Positions 6,331 to 13,205 of a stretch of 15,022 nucleotides of DNA are shown in pieces. The translations under genes and the position numbers were made by a program. The stretch is from an uncultured Eisenbergiella sp. GTDB taxonomy: Bacteria > Bacillota > Clostridia > Lachnospirales > Lachnospiraceae. Numbering within the stretch: position 1 is the first letter of the stretch; the number at the start of each line of letters is the position of its first letter. The stretch covers positions 1 to 15,022 of the forward strand of contig CARDPF010000042.1 in assembly GCA_948960675.1 (NCBI GenBank). Direction: 5' to 3'. The notes under the pieces are model-generated. The model searched no databases. It worked only from the letters and a program-made list of their open reading frames with translations, and had not been told where the DNA came from.

Positions 6331-7173
6331 TCAAAGCTTTTGCAGCAGCTTGGTAATCCTTTCTGTACAATCCGATACCCTGTATTCCTGTTTCCGCCAG
6401 GAATCCGATAGAGGAAAATACACCCCGTCTTTTACGCCTGTCCCCAAATCCCATTTTCCCTCTTCGTTTCTGTTGGCAGTCAGCCACTCTGCGACAAATC
6501 CCAGCTTGCCCCTAGCCTGCCGGTACCCCGAAAGCAGTTCCATTGCCGCCAAATAGCAGCTTGTCTTTTTGGAGGCAAATACTTCCGGCAATGTGCCAAG
6601 ACATTTATCGTAAATATAGTAAATTCCTTCCGGTCTTGTCAGATAATAATCCAGCAAAAGGCTTTCCGTTTCATCGGTTAAAACCCCCTGCAGCAACGCT
6701 ACATGATAAAACGCGCCAAATCCTGTCTCAAACCCACTTTTGGGTTTTCTTCCAAATTGCAGGTAAAACGCTTCCCTGTCGTCATTTTCGTCATACCGCC
6801 CACTGCCAAATGCCTTCTCTACAATAAACGCCCACTGCCTGGCAACGGAAAGGGCAATTTCATTTGCAGGGTCAAAAATCCTGATCCATGCGGAAAGCAT
6901 CAGCTTTTCAAACAACGGCCAGTCATGCGTTTTCTCATAATACGAATCTATTTTTTCCTGACCTAAAACACACAGGCACATCCGATCCAAAACCGTCCGG
7001 ACCGCTTCATCCTCCTTCGTAAATCCCAAAACCCCCAGTCTGCGTATCGCCTGCTCGGTGGTAATGGCTTTGTTATGGCCAGGCCGGCTTAATGTGTGGA
7101 AATTCCCCCACATTCCCTCCTCATTTCTGCTGTCAAGAATTTGCTTCGCCCATATACCGTCTTTGTGATTCAT
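6331..7173 (-). CDS. Unrecognised 280-residue soluble protein with twin RNEEGxW motifs
   Basis: I do not recognise a family with confidence. The protein is helix-rich with no signal peptide or membrane segment. Its striking feature is the same motif near both ends: RNEEGMW at 16-22 and RNEEGKW at 235-241. These resemble the QxxxGxW (QW) motif of (alpha/alpha)6 terpene cyclase / prenyltransferase-type toroids with Arg for Gln, so a toroid fold is a reasonable guess, though no DxDD or zinc-binding signature is seen. Other notable stretches are an aromatic-rich SGFETGFGAFYHVAL (146-160) and PEGIYYIYDK (181-190). The start at 7173 is backed by AAAGGGGAAG. It follows the SEC-C gene across a strong hairpin (7195-7240). 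Confidence 0.72.
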   Translation of the reverse strand: MNHKDGIWAKQILDSRNEEGMWGNFHTLSRPGHNKAITTEQAIRRLGVLGFTKEDEAVRTVLDRMCLCVLGQEKIDSYYEKTHDWPLFEKLMLSAWIRIFDPANEIALSVARQWAFIVEKAFGSGRYDENDDREAFYLQFGRKPKSGFETGFGAFYHVALLQGVLTDETESLLLDYYLTRPEGIYYIYDKCLGTLPEVFASKKTSCYLAAMELLSGYRQARGKLGFVAEWLTANRNEEGKWDLGTGVKDGVYFPLSDSWRKQEYRVSDCTERITKLLQKL

Positions 7174-7194
7174 CCCCTTCTTCCCCTTTGCAGC

Positions 7195-7240
7195 AAACCG
7201 GCGCCATTTAGACAAAGCTTGCCCTAAATGGCGCCGGTTT
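7195..7240 (-). terminator. 17-bp perfect intercistronic hairpin
   Basis: The arms 7195-7211 and 7224-7240 are perfect reverse complements around a 12-nt loop. The hairpin begins about 10 bases after the SEC-C stop and ends just before the ribosome binding site of the next gene. On minus only GGTTTGC follows, so it may be an inefficient terminator or an mRNA-stabilising element rather than a full stop. Confidence 0.6.
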
Positions 7241-7250
7241 TCCAAACAGA

Positions 7251-7757
7251 TTATTTATTTCTTCCGCAGCACTTTTTGTATTTCTTGCCGCTTCCGCAGG
7301 GGCAGGGATCATTGGCGTACACCTTTGCCGCCTTGACCACCGTGGTGGAACGCTTCTGTTCCTTGTACAGTTCCTTACGGGTATCCTCGTCGAAAATATC
7401 GTTCCACTCTTCCAAATTGTATAACCAATCCGCATCTGCGGCAACCATATTTTTATACAAAAGTTCTTTGCCAAATCCCAGATTGACAACCGTGTCCTCT
7501 TCCATCTCCTCAATGGGATTGGGCTCGATCAGGCTGTCGTTGATTCCATCCAGAAAACCGGTCATCGTCATGACGCTGATCTCATATTTATCCGCCAGTT
7601 CTTTGACCGTACCCCGCACCACCTCGTCCGGATTTTTCAAAAGCTGGGCATAAATCTGCTTCTCACTCTCAAAATAAACTGCCCAAAACCGCTGCAGCTT
7701 ATTCTTGTCCGCCTGCTGGTCATACGCGATCTTTCTCCACTGTTCCAATAATGCCAT
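7251..7757 (-). CDS. SEC-C zinc-motif protein
   Basis: A 168-residue soluble protein ending in a SEC-C module, [16 protein letters not shown] (150-165), with cysteines 152, 154, 163 and 164. This is the zinc-binding element best known from the SecA C-terminus, where it contacts SecB and ribosomes. Here it stands alone behind a ~145-residue helical domain with an acidic middle ([10 protein letters not shown]). Similar stand-alone SEC-C proteins are common in Clostridia and have no settled function. The start at 7757 is favoured because GGAGGG is correctly spaced; an ATG 12 bases upstream has no site. It has its own promoter (7860-7888) and is the first gene of the minus-strand run leading to the unrecognised and C_GCAxxG genes. 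Confidence 0.88.
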   Translation of the reverse strand: MALLEQWRKIAYDQQADKNKLQRFWAVYFESEKQIYAQLLKNPDEVVRGTVKELADKYEISVMTMTGFLDGINDSLIEPNPIEEMEEDTVVNLGFGKELLYKNMVAADADWLYNLEEWNDIFDEDTRKELYKEQKRSTTVVKAAKVYANDPCPCGSGKKYKKCCGRNK

Positions 7758-7859
7758 AATACCCTCCATGCCGCCAGCCGCCCACGCCGCTGGCCTCGTA
7801 CCTTATTCTTCTACTTCAGGCGCTCCCTGCGCCCTATCCGACATAAAATGCCTGATGCT

Positions 7860-7888
7860 ATTATATCCCAGCCCCTCCCTATATGCAA
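7860..7888 (-). promoter_or_regulatory. Promoter of the SEC-C gene
   Basis: On minus TTGCAT (7888-7883), 17-bp spacer, TATAAT (7865-7860), giving a leader of roughly 95 nt. The same -35 hexamer, TTGCAT, recurs in the argC promoter. Confidence 0.75.
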
Positions 7889-7909
7889 GCAAAAACTCAT
7901 ACGGGATTG

Positions 7910-7925
7910 CGCCCCGGACGGGGCG
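7910..7925 (-). terminator. Possible terminator after the GH25 gene
   Basis: CGCCCC/GGGGCG stem with a 4-nt loop, 11 bp past the GH25 stop on minus. No U tract follows directly (five T appear about 12 nt later), so this is tentative. Confidence 0.35.
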
Positions 7926-7936
7926 TTGGCTGCGAT

Positions 7937-9067
7937 TCATGGGCATGGCATTTCGTTTCGCATGGATCCGGGCGGCATGTAGGCAGGCGGTGCGGCGGGA
8001 ATCAGCTGGATATTTAAATCCACCGGGCCGGTGATGCCGTCCACGCTTCCCTCATTGGTATACTGCCAAAAAGCAAACCGGTACGGGGTCTGGGGAAGCT
8101 TTTCGTAATCCGCATACCAAATGGGAATCCGGGAAAGCCTCTCCAAATCCAATTCAAAAGCCTGCCAGTATAAATTGCAATAGAGCATGGGCGCAAAACC
8201 GGCCTCCTCCACCATACTGCAGAAAGCCTCCGCATTTTCGGTAAACTGCCTGCCCGAAACACAATCCGTGCGGGCCTCGTCCCAATCAATGCGCTCCGGA
8301 TCAAAAACCACCGGAAGCTGCAGCTGGTAGCCTTCGAGGTTTTCCAGGACAAACGCCGCCTCTTCCACCGCCTCCTCTTCGTTTACCGCCTGTGAAAAAA
8401 AGTATACTCCCACATCCAGTCCCGCCGCGAGGGCATTTTCCATGTTATTTTTAAACTCCCGGTCTAAGCGAATCTCCCCCGCTTCCCCGTACCCCCTGCA
8501 TCCAAGCCGGATAAAAGCAAAGGAAAAGCCGTCCTCTTTCACCTTTCCCCAATCAATTGTCCCGTGGTAATGGCTGACATCCAATCCCAGCCTGCTGCAA
8601 AAACCGGTGTCGCCCACATAGGAGAGCCGGTCTTCATCCCTGACAAAAGCCTGTAGGTCGTATTCGTGCCTTGCAATGGCCGGATTCACCGAAAACGTAT
8701 ACGTCTGTCCCTTGACATCCGTAAAGCTTATCCGGTCAGGCACAGGCACAGCCCGGTCCTGCCCCAAATCTGTATCCATTTCCCCTTCCGGCACGGTTTG
8801 GCGCAAATCCTTGGTATTCCCGGCTTTGCTTTCAATCAGGGACTCTGCCTGATCCCCATACACGGTCTGGCTCTTCCCTGTCCCATCCGCCGGGGAGAGC
8901 GCCGCCACAGGGCCGCTTGTCCCTGCATCCTGCGGTAAGCCACATCCCGGCAACGTACCCAGAAAAAGCAATAAAACCGCCGCATATGCCGGCACATCCC
9001 TGCGCAGCCTTTCCCATACAAGCGCAGCCTGCTTTCTGAAATGTTCCGTATTTCGTTCCCCCCTCAT
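7937..9067 (-). CDS. GH25 muramidase, predicted lipoprotein
   Basis: A 376-residue cell-wall hydrolase that would cut the N-acetylmuramic acid-beta-1,4-GlcNAc bond. A basic N-terminus and hydrophobic core (27-40) end in LPGC with Cys42, a plausible lipobox, so it probably sits on the outer face of the membrane. A linker and small domain (43-158) precede the GH25 domain (about 160-358). That domain has DVSHYHGTIDW (163-173), the catalytic pair Asp256 and Glu258 in VVFDPERIDW, and VDLN at 349-352. No wall-binding repeats are seen. The start at 9067 lies 3 bases after the methyltransferase stop, so translation is probably coupled; the ribosome binding site (AGGG) is distant. The N-terminal region is long for a lipoprotein signal, so a later alternative start is possible. 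Confidence 0.87.
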   Translation of the reverse strand: MRGERNTEHFRKQAALVWERLRRDVPAYAAVLLLFLGTLPGCGLPQDAGTSGPVAALSPADGTGKSQTVYGDQAESLIESKAGNTKDLRQTVPEGEMDTDLGQDRAVPVPDRISFTDVKGQTYTFSVNPAIARHEYDLQAFVRDEDRLSYVGDTGFCSRLGLDVSHYHGTIDWGKVKEDGFSFAFIRLGCRGYGEAGEIRLDREFKNNMENALAAGLDVGVYFFSQAVNEEEAVEEAAFVLENLEGYQLQLPVVFDPERIDWDEARTDCVSGRQFTENAEAFCSMVEEAGFAPMLYCNLYWQAFELDLERLSRIPIWYADYEKLPQTPYRFAFWQYTNEGSVDGITGPVDLNIQLIPAAPPAYMPPGSMRNEMPCP

Positions 9068-9080
9068 TTTTCAAACACGC
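9068..9080. repeat. Inverted-repeat copy 1 flanking the methyltransferase
   Basis: TTTTCAAACACGC at 9068-9080 is the exact reverse complement of 9865-9877. It overlaps the methyltransferase stop codon and the start of the GH25 gene. Confidence 0.6.
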
Positions 9081-9841
9081 CCTAATTTCCAAATCCAGAC
9101 ATACCCCAAAAATACCAGTTTTCTTGGCTGTCCGGCAAAAATGCCCTGCAGGGACTCCTCCAGCCACTGCCGCACTTCATTTTCCTGCACCTTGCCACTT
9201 TCTATTTTCCCATTGACATTGGACTGAATCATCATAAAACGCACGAAAGCCTCCAAATCAAAGGTATGGGTCAGGCGGCAGGCGCGCTGCCTGACCACGG
9301 TATACGCCCCGGCTGCCCCTGTCTTTCCCCAAACATGCTCCTTACGAAAGGGCTTGGGAAAGCGGGGCAGGTATTCTTGGTCCCACCAGATTTTGAAAGC
9401 GGGGCAGCCCTCCATTTCGTCCGTAATCCAAAAATCATAAATACATACAATCCCGTTTTCTTTGAGCAGATTTTTTAGATTATCCCAAAAAGCATCTTCC
9501 TCCACCCAGTTTACCACCCCGGCCGCCGTCACGATATCAAATTTTCTCCCTAAACAAACCTCCTCCGCCTTTGACACCAAAAAATCATAGCCTTCCCCGT
9601 ATGCATCCCTGCATACCCGGATCATTTCCGGGGAAATATCGACTCCCGTGACATGGCCGCACAATTCTTTCAAAGCTTTTGCGGACAGTCCGGCCCCGCA
9701 GCCAATGTCCAATCCGGCCTCCAGCTTTCCTGTAAGCCCCAACTCCTGCCTGACCATCCAAAGCACCTGCGGGTGCAGCCACGGCCTGTCCTGCAGATAG
9801 CCCCGCGCAATTCTCCCGGAATCAAACGAACGATTATCCAT
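9071..9841 (-). CDS. Class I SAM-dependent methyltransferase
   Basis: A 256-residue soluble enzyme with a Rossmann-type methyltransferase domain. Motif I is DIGCGAG (45-51), the acidic end of strand 2 is in VTGVDIS (Asp68), and FDIVTAAGVV (101-110) marks strand 4. The C-terminal half (WWDQEYLPRFPKPF...) is a lid region often used for small-molecule substrates; the substrate is not identifiable. The start at 9841 has GGGAGGAGG immediately upstream. It follows argC by 59 bp and is 3 bp from the GH25 gene, so it is probably part of an argC-led transcript. Its context with arginine and wall genes gives no functional clue. A 13-bp inverted repeat flanks it (9068-9080, 9865-9877). Confidence 0.88.
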   Translation of the reverse strand: MDNRSFDSGRIARGYLQDRPWLHPQVLWMVRQELGLTGKLEAGLDIGCGAGLSAKALKELCGHVTGVDISPEMIRVCRDAYGEGYDFLVSKAEEVCLGRKFDIVTAAGVVNWVEEDAFWDNLKNLLKENGIVCIYDFWITDEMEGCPAFKIWWDQEYLPRFPKPFRKEHVWGKTGAAGAYTVVRQRACRLTHTFDLEAFVRFMMIQSNVNGKIESGKVQENEVRQWLEESLQGIFAGQPRKLVFLGYVWIWKLGRV

Positions 9842-9864
9842 ATCCTCCTCCCGGCCGCCCTAAA

Positions 9865-9899
9865 GCGTGTTTGAAAATTCATTCCTGCCATCTACACGC
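9865..9899. repeat. Short palindromic intergenic element after argC
   Basis: Arms GCGTGT (9865-9870) and ACACGC (9894-9899) enclose 23 bp. It starts right after the argC stop and contains the second copy of the 13-bp repeat (9865-9877). I recall similar TTTTCAAACACGC elements between genes in Lachnospiraceae; copy number here cannot be checked. Confidence 0.5.
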
Positions 9900-9900
9900 C

Positions 9901-10968
9901 CTACGGGAACATCGGAGGCATCAAAAGCCCCTCTTCCTCCGGCAGCCCAAACAGGAGGTTCATATTCTGCACGGCCTGTCCCGCCGCGCCCTTCACCAAA
10001 TTGTCCATGGCCCCCATCATGATCACACGGTTGGTTCTGGGATCCACCTTCACATTGATATCCACATAATTGCTGCCCTCCACCCACTTGGTTTCCGGAC
10101 AGACGCCCTCCTCCAAAAAGCGTACAAAACGTTCGCCCGCGTAATATTTCCCATAGGCGGCCCGTATCTGTTTTTCCGTAGGCAGCGCCATTGTACCGTC
10201 GGGCTGTCTGCACGCCTTTAAGGAAGCGTACGCCGTAATCAAAATACCCCGGTTCATGGGAACCAGATGGGGGGTAAAGTTAATCGTCACCTGTTCTCCC
10301 GACGCATAGGAAAGCTGTTCCTCAATTTCCGGCGTATGGCGGTGGCTTGCCACCCCGTAGGCTTTGATGTTTTCGTTTACCTCACAGTACAGGTTCGCCA
10401 CCTTCGCGCCCCTTCCCGCGCCGGACGTACCGCTCTTGGCGTCAATGATGAGGCTTCCCATGTCAATCAGCCCTTCCTTGGCCAGCGGATACACGGCCAG
10501 CGTCGAACAGGTGGGATAACACCCCGGATTGGCCACCAGACGGGCTTTTTTAACCTGCTCCCGGTTGACCTCGCAAAGCCCGTAAACCGCCTCTTTTATA
10601 AACTGGGGCGACCGGTGGGCAATCCCGTACCATTTTTCATAAACGGAGACATCCTTGATGCGGTAATCCGCGCTCAAATCCACCACCTTCACCTTTTCCA
10701 GTATCCCCTCTTCCAGCACGGACGCCAAAAAGCCCTGCGGGGTCGCCGTAAAAATCACGTCCACCTGCCCCGCCAGTTCCTTTAGGTTATCGTCCCTGCA
10801 GACATCCTCCACAATCCGGAACATATTTTGATAGACGCCCGCATATTTTTGGTCAATGTAGTTGCGGGAACCATACCATTTGATTTCCACCTCTTTATGA
10901 CCCGTCAAAATGCGGACCAATTCCCCGCCTGCATATCCTGTCGCCCCGATAATTCCTGCCCGTATCAT
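9901..10968 (-). CDS. argC: N-acetyl-gamma-glutamyl-phosphate reductase
   Basis: A 355-residue cytosolic enzyme for the third step of arginine synthesis: NADPH-dependent reduction of N-acetylglutamyl phosphate to the semialdehyde. The N-terminal dinucleotide-binding motif is GIIGATGYAGGELVR (5-19). The catalytic Cys150 lies in NPGCYPT, and SHRHTPEIEEQL carries the catalytic histidine region. Length is as expected. The start at 10968 is set by MIRAGIIGATG, the usual N-terminus, with AAGGAGAG upstream. argJ, argB and argD, which often follow argC, are absent here; a methyltransferase follows instead. A strong promoter lies about 255 bp upstream (11223-11251), leaving a long structured leader. 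Confidence 0.95.
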   Translation of the reverse strand: MIRAGIIGATGYAGGELVRILTGHKEVEIKWYGSRNYIDQKYAGVYQNMFRIVEDVCRDDNLKELAGQVDVIFTATPQGFLASVLEEGILEKVKVVDLSADYRIKDVSVYEKWYGIAHRSPQFIKEAVYGLCEVNREQVKKARLVANPGCYPTCSTLAVYPLAKEGLIDMGSLIIDAKSGTSGAGRGAKVANLYCEVNENIKAYGVASHRHTPEIEEQLSYASGEQVTINFTPHLVPMNRGILITAYASLKACRQPDGTMALPTEKQIRAAYGKYYAGERFVRFLEEGVCPETKWVEGSNYVDINVKVDPRTNRVIMMGAMDNLVKGAAGQAVQNMNLLFGLPEEEGLLMPPMFP

Positions 10969-10993
10969 TCCCTTTTTCTCTCCTTCTGCTTTC

Positions 10994-11013
10994 TGCCTGC
11001 AAAGGTGCAGGCA
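10994..11013 (-). repeat. Hairpin just before the argC ribosome binding site
   Basis: TGCCTGCA/TGCAGGCA, an 8-bp perfect stem with a 4-nt loop, about 10 bases ahead of the AAGGAGAG site on minus. It could affect translation or mRNA stability. Confidence 0.5.
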
Positions 11014-11036
11014 AGACCAAACCTCTGCCTTTATTC

Positions 11037-11170
11037 CCGCGGGCAATGAGTCAAGCGGATGCGAAGCATCCATTTGACGAATGCCGCGAGGGTCAATACC
11101 CCGCAGTTCTGCTGCGCTGCAAGTTTGATGCCCCGTCGGCTTGCTGCGGGTTTTTTGACTTGACGGATCC
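11037..11170. repeat. Palindromic repeat block in the argC leader
   Basis: Several nested inverted repeats. GTCAA-gc-GGATGC, loop GAA, GCATCC-at-TTGAC spans 11050-11078, and CCCGCAG (11100-11106) pairs with CTGCGGG (11144-11150), which is followed by six T on plus. GTCAA/TTGAC recurs at 11090s and 11156-11163. The composition is GC-rich and unlike the flanking promoters. It looks like a dispersed intergenic palindromic repeat of the kind I recall from Lachnospiraceae genomes. Confidence 0.55.
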
Positions 11171-11222
11171 CCTTTGGGCCCTGCTGCTTGTGCAGACTGC
11201 CAGACACAGAATCCCGTAACTG

Positions 11223-11251
11223 ATCATACCCCACCCAGAACAGGAATGCAA
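11223..11251 (-). promoter_or_regulatory. Promoter of argC
   Basis: On minus TTGCAT (11251-11246), exactly 17 bp, TATGAT (11228-11223). Transcription would start near 11216, giving a leader of about 250 nt that includes the palindromic block. No ArgR-type box overlaps it. Confidence 0.72.
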
Positions 11252-11392
11252 GTTTTTTGGGCATCTTCATACGGATTCGTGACAAGCAGGCTTCCTTACT
11301 TTTCTAAAATACGGTTTGGCCTTTTATAAAAAATCTGCCGGATTGCCGCCGATTAATCCTGTCCTTCCGTTTTATGGTATCGTCCGTCCCCT

Positions 11393-11431
11393 TTTTTATA
11401 ATTATTCATAAAGGATGCATAAAATTTCACT
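11393..11431 (+). promoter_or_regulatory. Tandem ArgR/AhrC-type operator
   Basis: Two 18-bp boxes at 11393-11410 and 11414-11431, 3 bp apart. Their 14-bp cores, TTTATAATTATTCA (11395-11408) and TGCATAAAATTTCA (11416-11429), each match the ARG-box core TGAATWWWWATTCA at 12 of 14 positions. The 21-bp centre spacing is that of classical hexameric ArgR operators. The second box touches the argG -35, so arginine-bound ArgR would block RNA polymerase. Confidence 0.75.
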
Positions 11432-11459
11432 TGCAATTCCAAATTATCTGGTGTATAGT
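11431..11459 (+). promoter_or_regulatory. Promoter of argG
   Basis: TTGCAA (11431-11436), 17-bp spacer, TATAGT (11454-11459). This gives a leader of about 80 nt to the argG start. Confidence 0.78.
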
Positions 11460-11470
11460 CATGTAAGGAT

Positions 11471-11510
11471 TGTGGAAAGGCGCGGTAAATCCCGCCATAC
11501 AGCTTCCACA
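11471..11510 (+). repeat. Stem-loop in the argG leader
   Basis: TGTGGAA (11471-11477) pairs with TTCCACA (11504-11510), with an inner GGCG...CGCC-type stem. It starts a few bases after the expected transcription start and has no U tract. It could stabilise the mRNA or regulate it. Confidence 0.45.
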
Positions 11511-11546
11511 CAGGCAAACAAAGCAAAGAGATCGGAGGAAAATCCC

Positions 11547-12761
11547 ATGAAGGAAAAAGTAATTTTGGCATATTCGGGCGGTCTTGACACCACCGCCATC
11601 ATCCCCTGGCTGAAGGAGAACTTTGATTATGAAGTGATTTGCGTCTGCATCGACTGCGGACAGGAGGAAGAACTCAACGGTTTAGAGGAACGGGCGAAAT
11701 TCTGTGGCGCGTCCAAACTCTATATCTTGGATGTGGTGGATGAATTCGCCGACGAATACATCGTTCCCTGCGTACAGGCCAACGCAATTTACGAGAACAA
11801 ATATCTGCTGGGTACTTCCATGGCACGCCCGCTGATTGCCAAAAAGCTGGTGGAGATTGCGCGTAAGGAAGGCGCAACCGCCATCTGTCACGGCGCAACC
11901 GGCAAAGGAAACGACCAAATCCGCTTTGAACTGGGTATCAAAGCCCTTGCCCCCGACATCAAAATTATCGCCGCATGGCGCAATGAAAAGTGGAACATGG
12001 ATTCCCGGGAATCCGAGATTGCATACTGTAAGGCCCATGGCATTGATCTGCCCTTTTCCGCAGATTCCAGCTACAGCCGCGACCGTAACCTCTGGCACAT
12101 CAGCCATGAAGGACTGGAACTGGAAGATCCGGCCAACGAGCCGAATTTCGAACACCTTCTGGTCCTTGGATGCACCCCGCAAAAAGCGCCGGAGGAAGGG
12201 GAATACATAACCCTCTCTTTTGAAAAGGGGGTTCCCACTGCCGTTAACGGCCAAAAGATGAAGGTCTCCGATATCATCCGCACCCTGAATCAGCTGGGCG
12301 GCAAGCATGGCATCGGCATCGTGGACATCGTGGAAAACCGTGTGGTTGGCATGAAATCCCGGGGCGTATATGAGACCCCCGGCGGCACGATTCTCATGGA
12401 AGCGCACCAGCAGCTGGAAGAGTTGATTCTGGACCGTGACTGCTACGCCGTCAAAAAGGATATGGGAAACCGGCTGGCACAGATCGTTTATGAAGGAAAA
12501 TGGTTTACCCCCCTGCGCGAAGCAGTCTGTGCGTTTGTCAGCACCACCCAACAGTATGTGACCGGGGAAGTGAAATTTAAGCTTTACAAAGGTAATATCA
12601 TAAAAGCCGGCACCACCTCCCCTTATTCCCTCTACAACGAAAGCATCGCTTCCTTTACCACCGGCGATCTTTACGACCATCACGATGCGGAAGGCTTCAT
12701 CAACCTCTTTGGCCTTTCCTGCAAGGTCCGCGCCATGAAAATGCAGGAAGCACAAAAGTAA
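11547..12761 (+). CDS. argG: Argininosuccinate synthase
   Basis: A 404-residue cytosolic enzyme joining citrulline and aspartate at the cost of ATP to AMP and pyrophosphate, the penultimate step to arginine. The N-type ATP pyrophosphatase loop is AYSGGLDTT (8-16). HGATGKGNDQIRFE (115-128) is the family's nucleotide/citrulline-binding segment. Length matches the usual ~400. The start at 11547 has GGAGGAA 6 bases upstream. argH, commonly next, is not here; a DUF1294 gene follows after 97 bp. Tandem ArgR-type boxes beside its promoter predict repression by arginine. Confidence 0.97.
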   Translation: MKEKVILAYSGGLDTTAIIPWLKENFDYEVICVCIDCGQEEELNGLEERAKFCGASKLYILDVVDEFADEYIVPCVQANAIYENKYLLGTSMARPLIAKKLVEIARKEGATAICHGATGKGNDQIRFELGIKALAPDIKIIAAWRNEKWNMDSRESEIAYCKAHGIDLPFSADSSYSRDRNLWHISHEGLELEDPANEPNFEHLLVLGCTPQKAPEEGEYITLSFEKGVPTAVNGQKMKVSDIIRTLNQLGGKHGIGIVDIVENRVVGMKSRGVYETPGGTILMEAHQQLEELILDRDCYAVKKDMGNRLAQIVYEGKWFTPLREAVCAFVSTTQQYVTGEVKFKLYKGNIIKAGTTSPYSLYNESIASFTTGDLYDHHDAEGFINLFGLSCKVRAMKMQEAQK

Positions 12762-12818
12762 AAGAGCCAGGGCGTGCTTGAGCCAATGTCATATGGTTTG
12801 GCCTCGCGGGATTATGCC

Positions 12819-12839
12819 TGAACTGTTACACCGTAACCC
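12819..12839. repeat. TGAACTGTTAC element between argG and the DUF1294 gene
   Basis: TGAACTGTTAC at 12819-12829 matches the arm of the 13-bp inverted repeat at 14879-14919. Locally GTTAC-acc-GTAAC makes a small palindrome. No clear terminator for argG is seen in this gap. Confidence 0.35.
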
Positions 12840-12858
12840 CAAAAAGGAAATTTTGTGT

Positions 12859-13164
12859 ATGAATATCATTCTCATTTTATGTTTTTATGGTATAATCATA
12901 AATATCGCAGGATTTGCCCTGATGGGAATCGATAAATCCCGGGCGCGCCGTAAGGCATGGCGTATTCCGGAAGCCCGGCTGTTTGGGGTAGCGCTGCTTG
13001 GCGGAAGTGCAGGCTCCCTTCTGGGAATGTATTATTTCAGGCACAAAACCCGTCACTGGTATTTTGTTTTGGGAATGCCTGCCATCGTTTTTTTACAGCT
13101 GGCAGCTTTATACCTGGTTTGGCATCATTTCCCATTGACACATGCGCAAGGGTTCCTGCCTTAA
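12859..13164 (+). CDS. DUF1294 family small membrane protein
   Basis: A 101-residue integral membrane protein of unknown role. Three hydrophobic segments lie near 3-23, 42-59 and 67-88. The family signature is clear: DKSRARRKAWRIPE (25-38), then LLGGSAGSLLGMYYFRHKT (46-64), the GGxxGxxLGMxxFRHKT core of DUF1294. In some proteins this domain follows a cold-shock domain; here it is alone. The start at 12859 has AAGGAAA about 8 bases upstream. It lies between argG and the response regulator on the same strand. No promoter was identified, so it may be read through from argG. Confidence 0.85.
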   Translation: MNIILILCFYGIIINIAGFALMGIDKSRARRKAWRIPEARLFGVALLGGSAGSLLGMYYFRHKTRHWYFVLGMPAIVFLQLAALYLVWHHFPLTHAQGFLP

Positions 13165-13205
13165 CCATGCAATCTTATCCCTATTGGAAAGGAGACCAGC
13201 TTGTC

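Noticed and set aside
8836..9167. Alternative frames across the GH25 N-terminus
   Set aside because: They lack signal-peptide logic and domain matches; the chosen frame has lipobox, full GH25 motifs and coupling to the upstream stop.
11144..11156. CTGCGGG followed by T6 as a plus-strand terminator
   Set aside because: The stem is long-range and no plus-strand gene ends here (argC and argG diverge), so it is better viewed as part of the repeat block.
11682..12755. Minus-strand open frame of 357 codons inside argG
   Set aside because: Shadow of argG: codon pattern and family match are clearly on plus.
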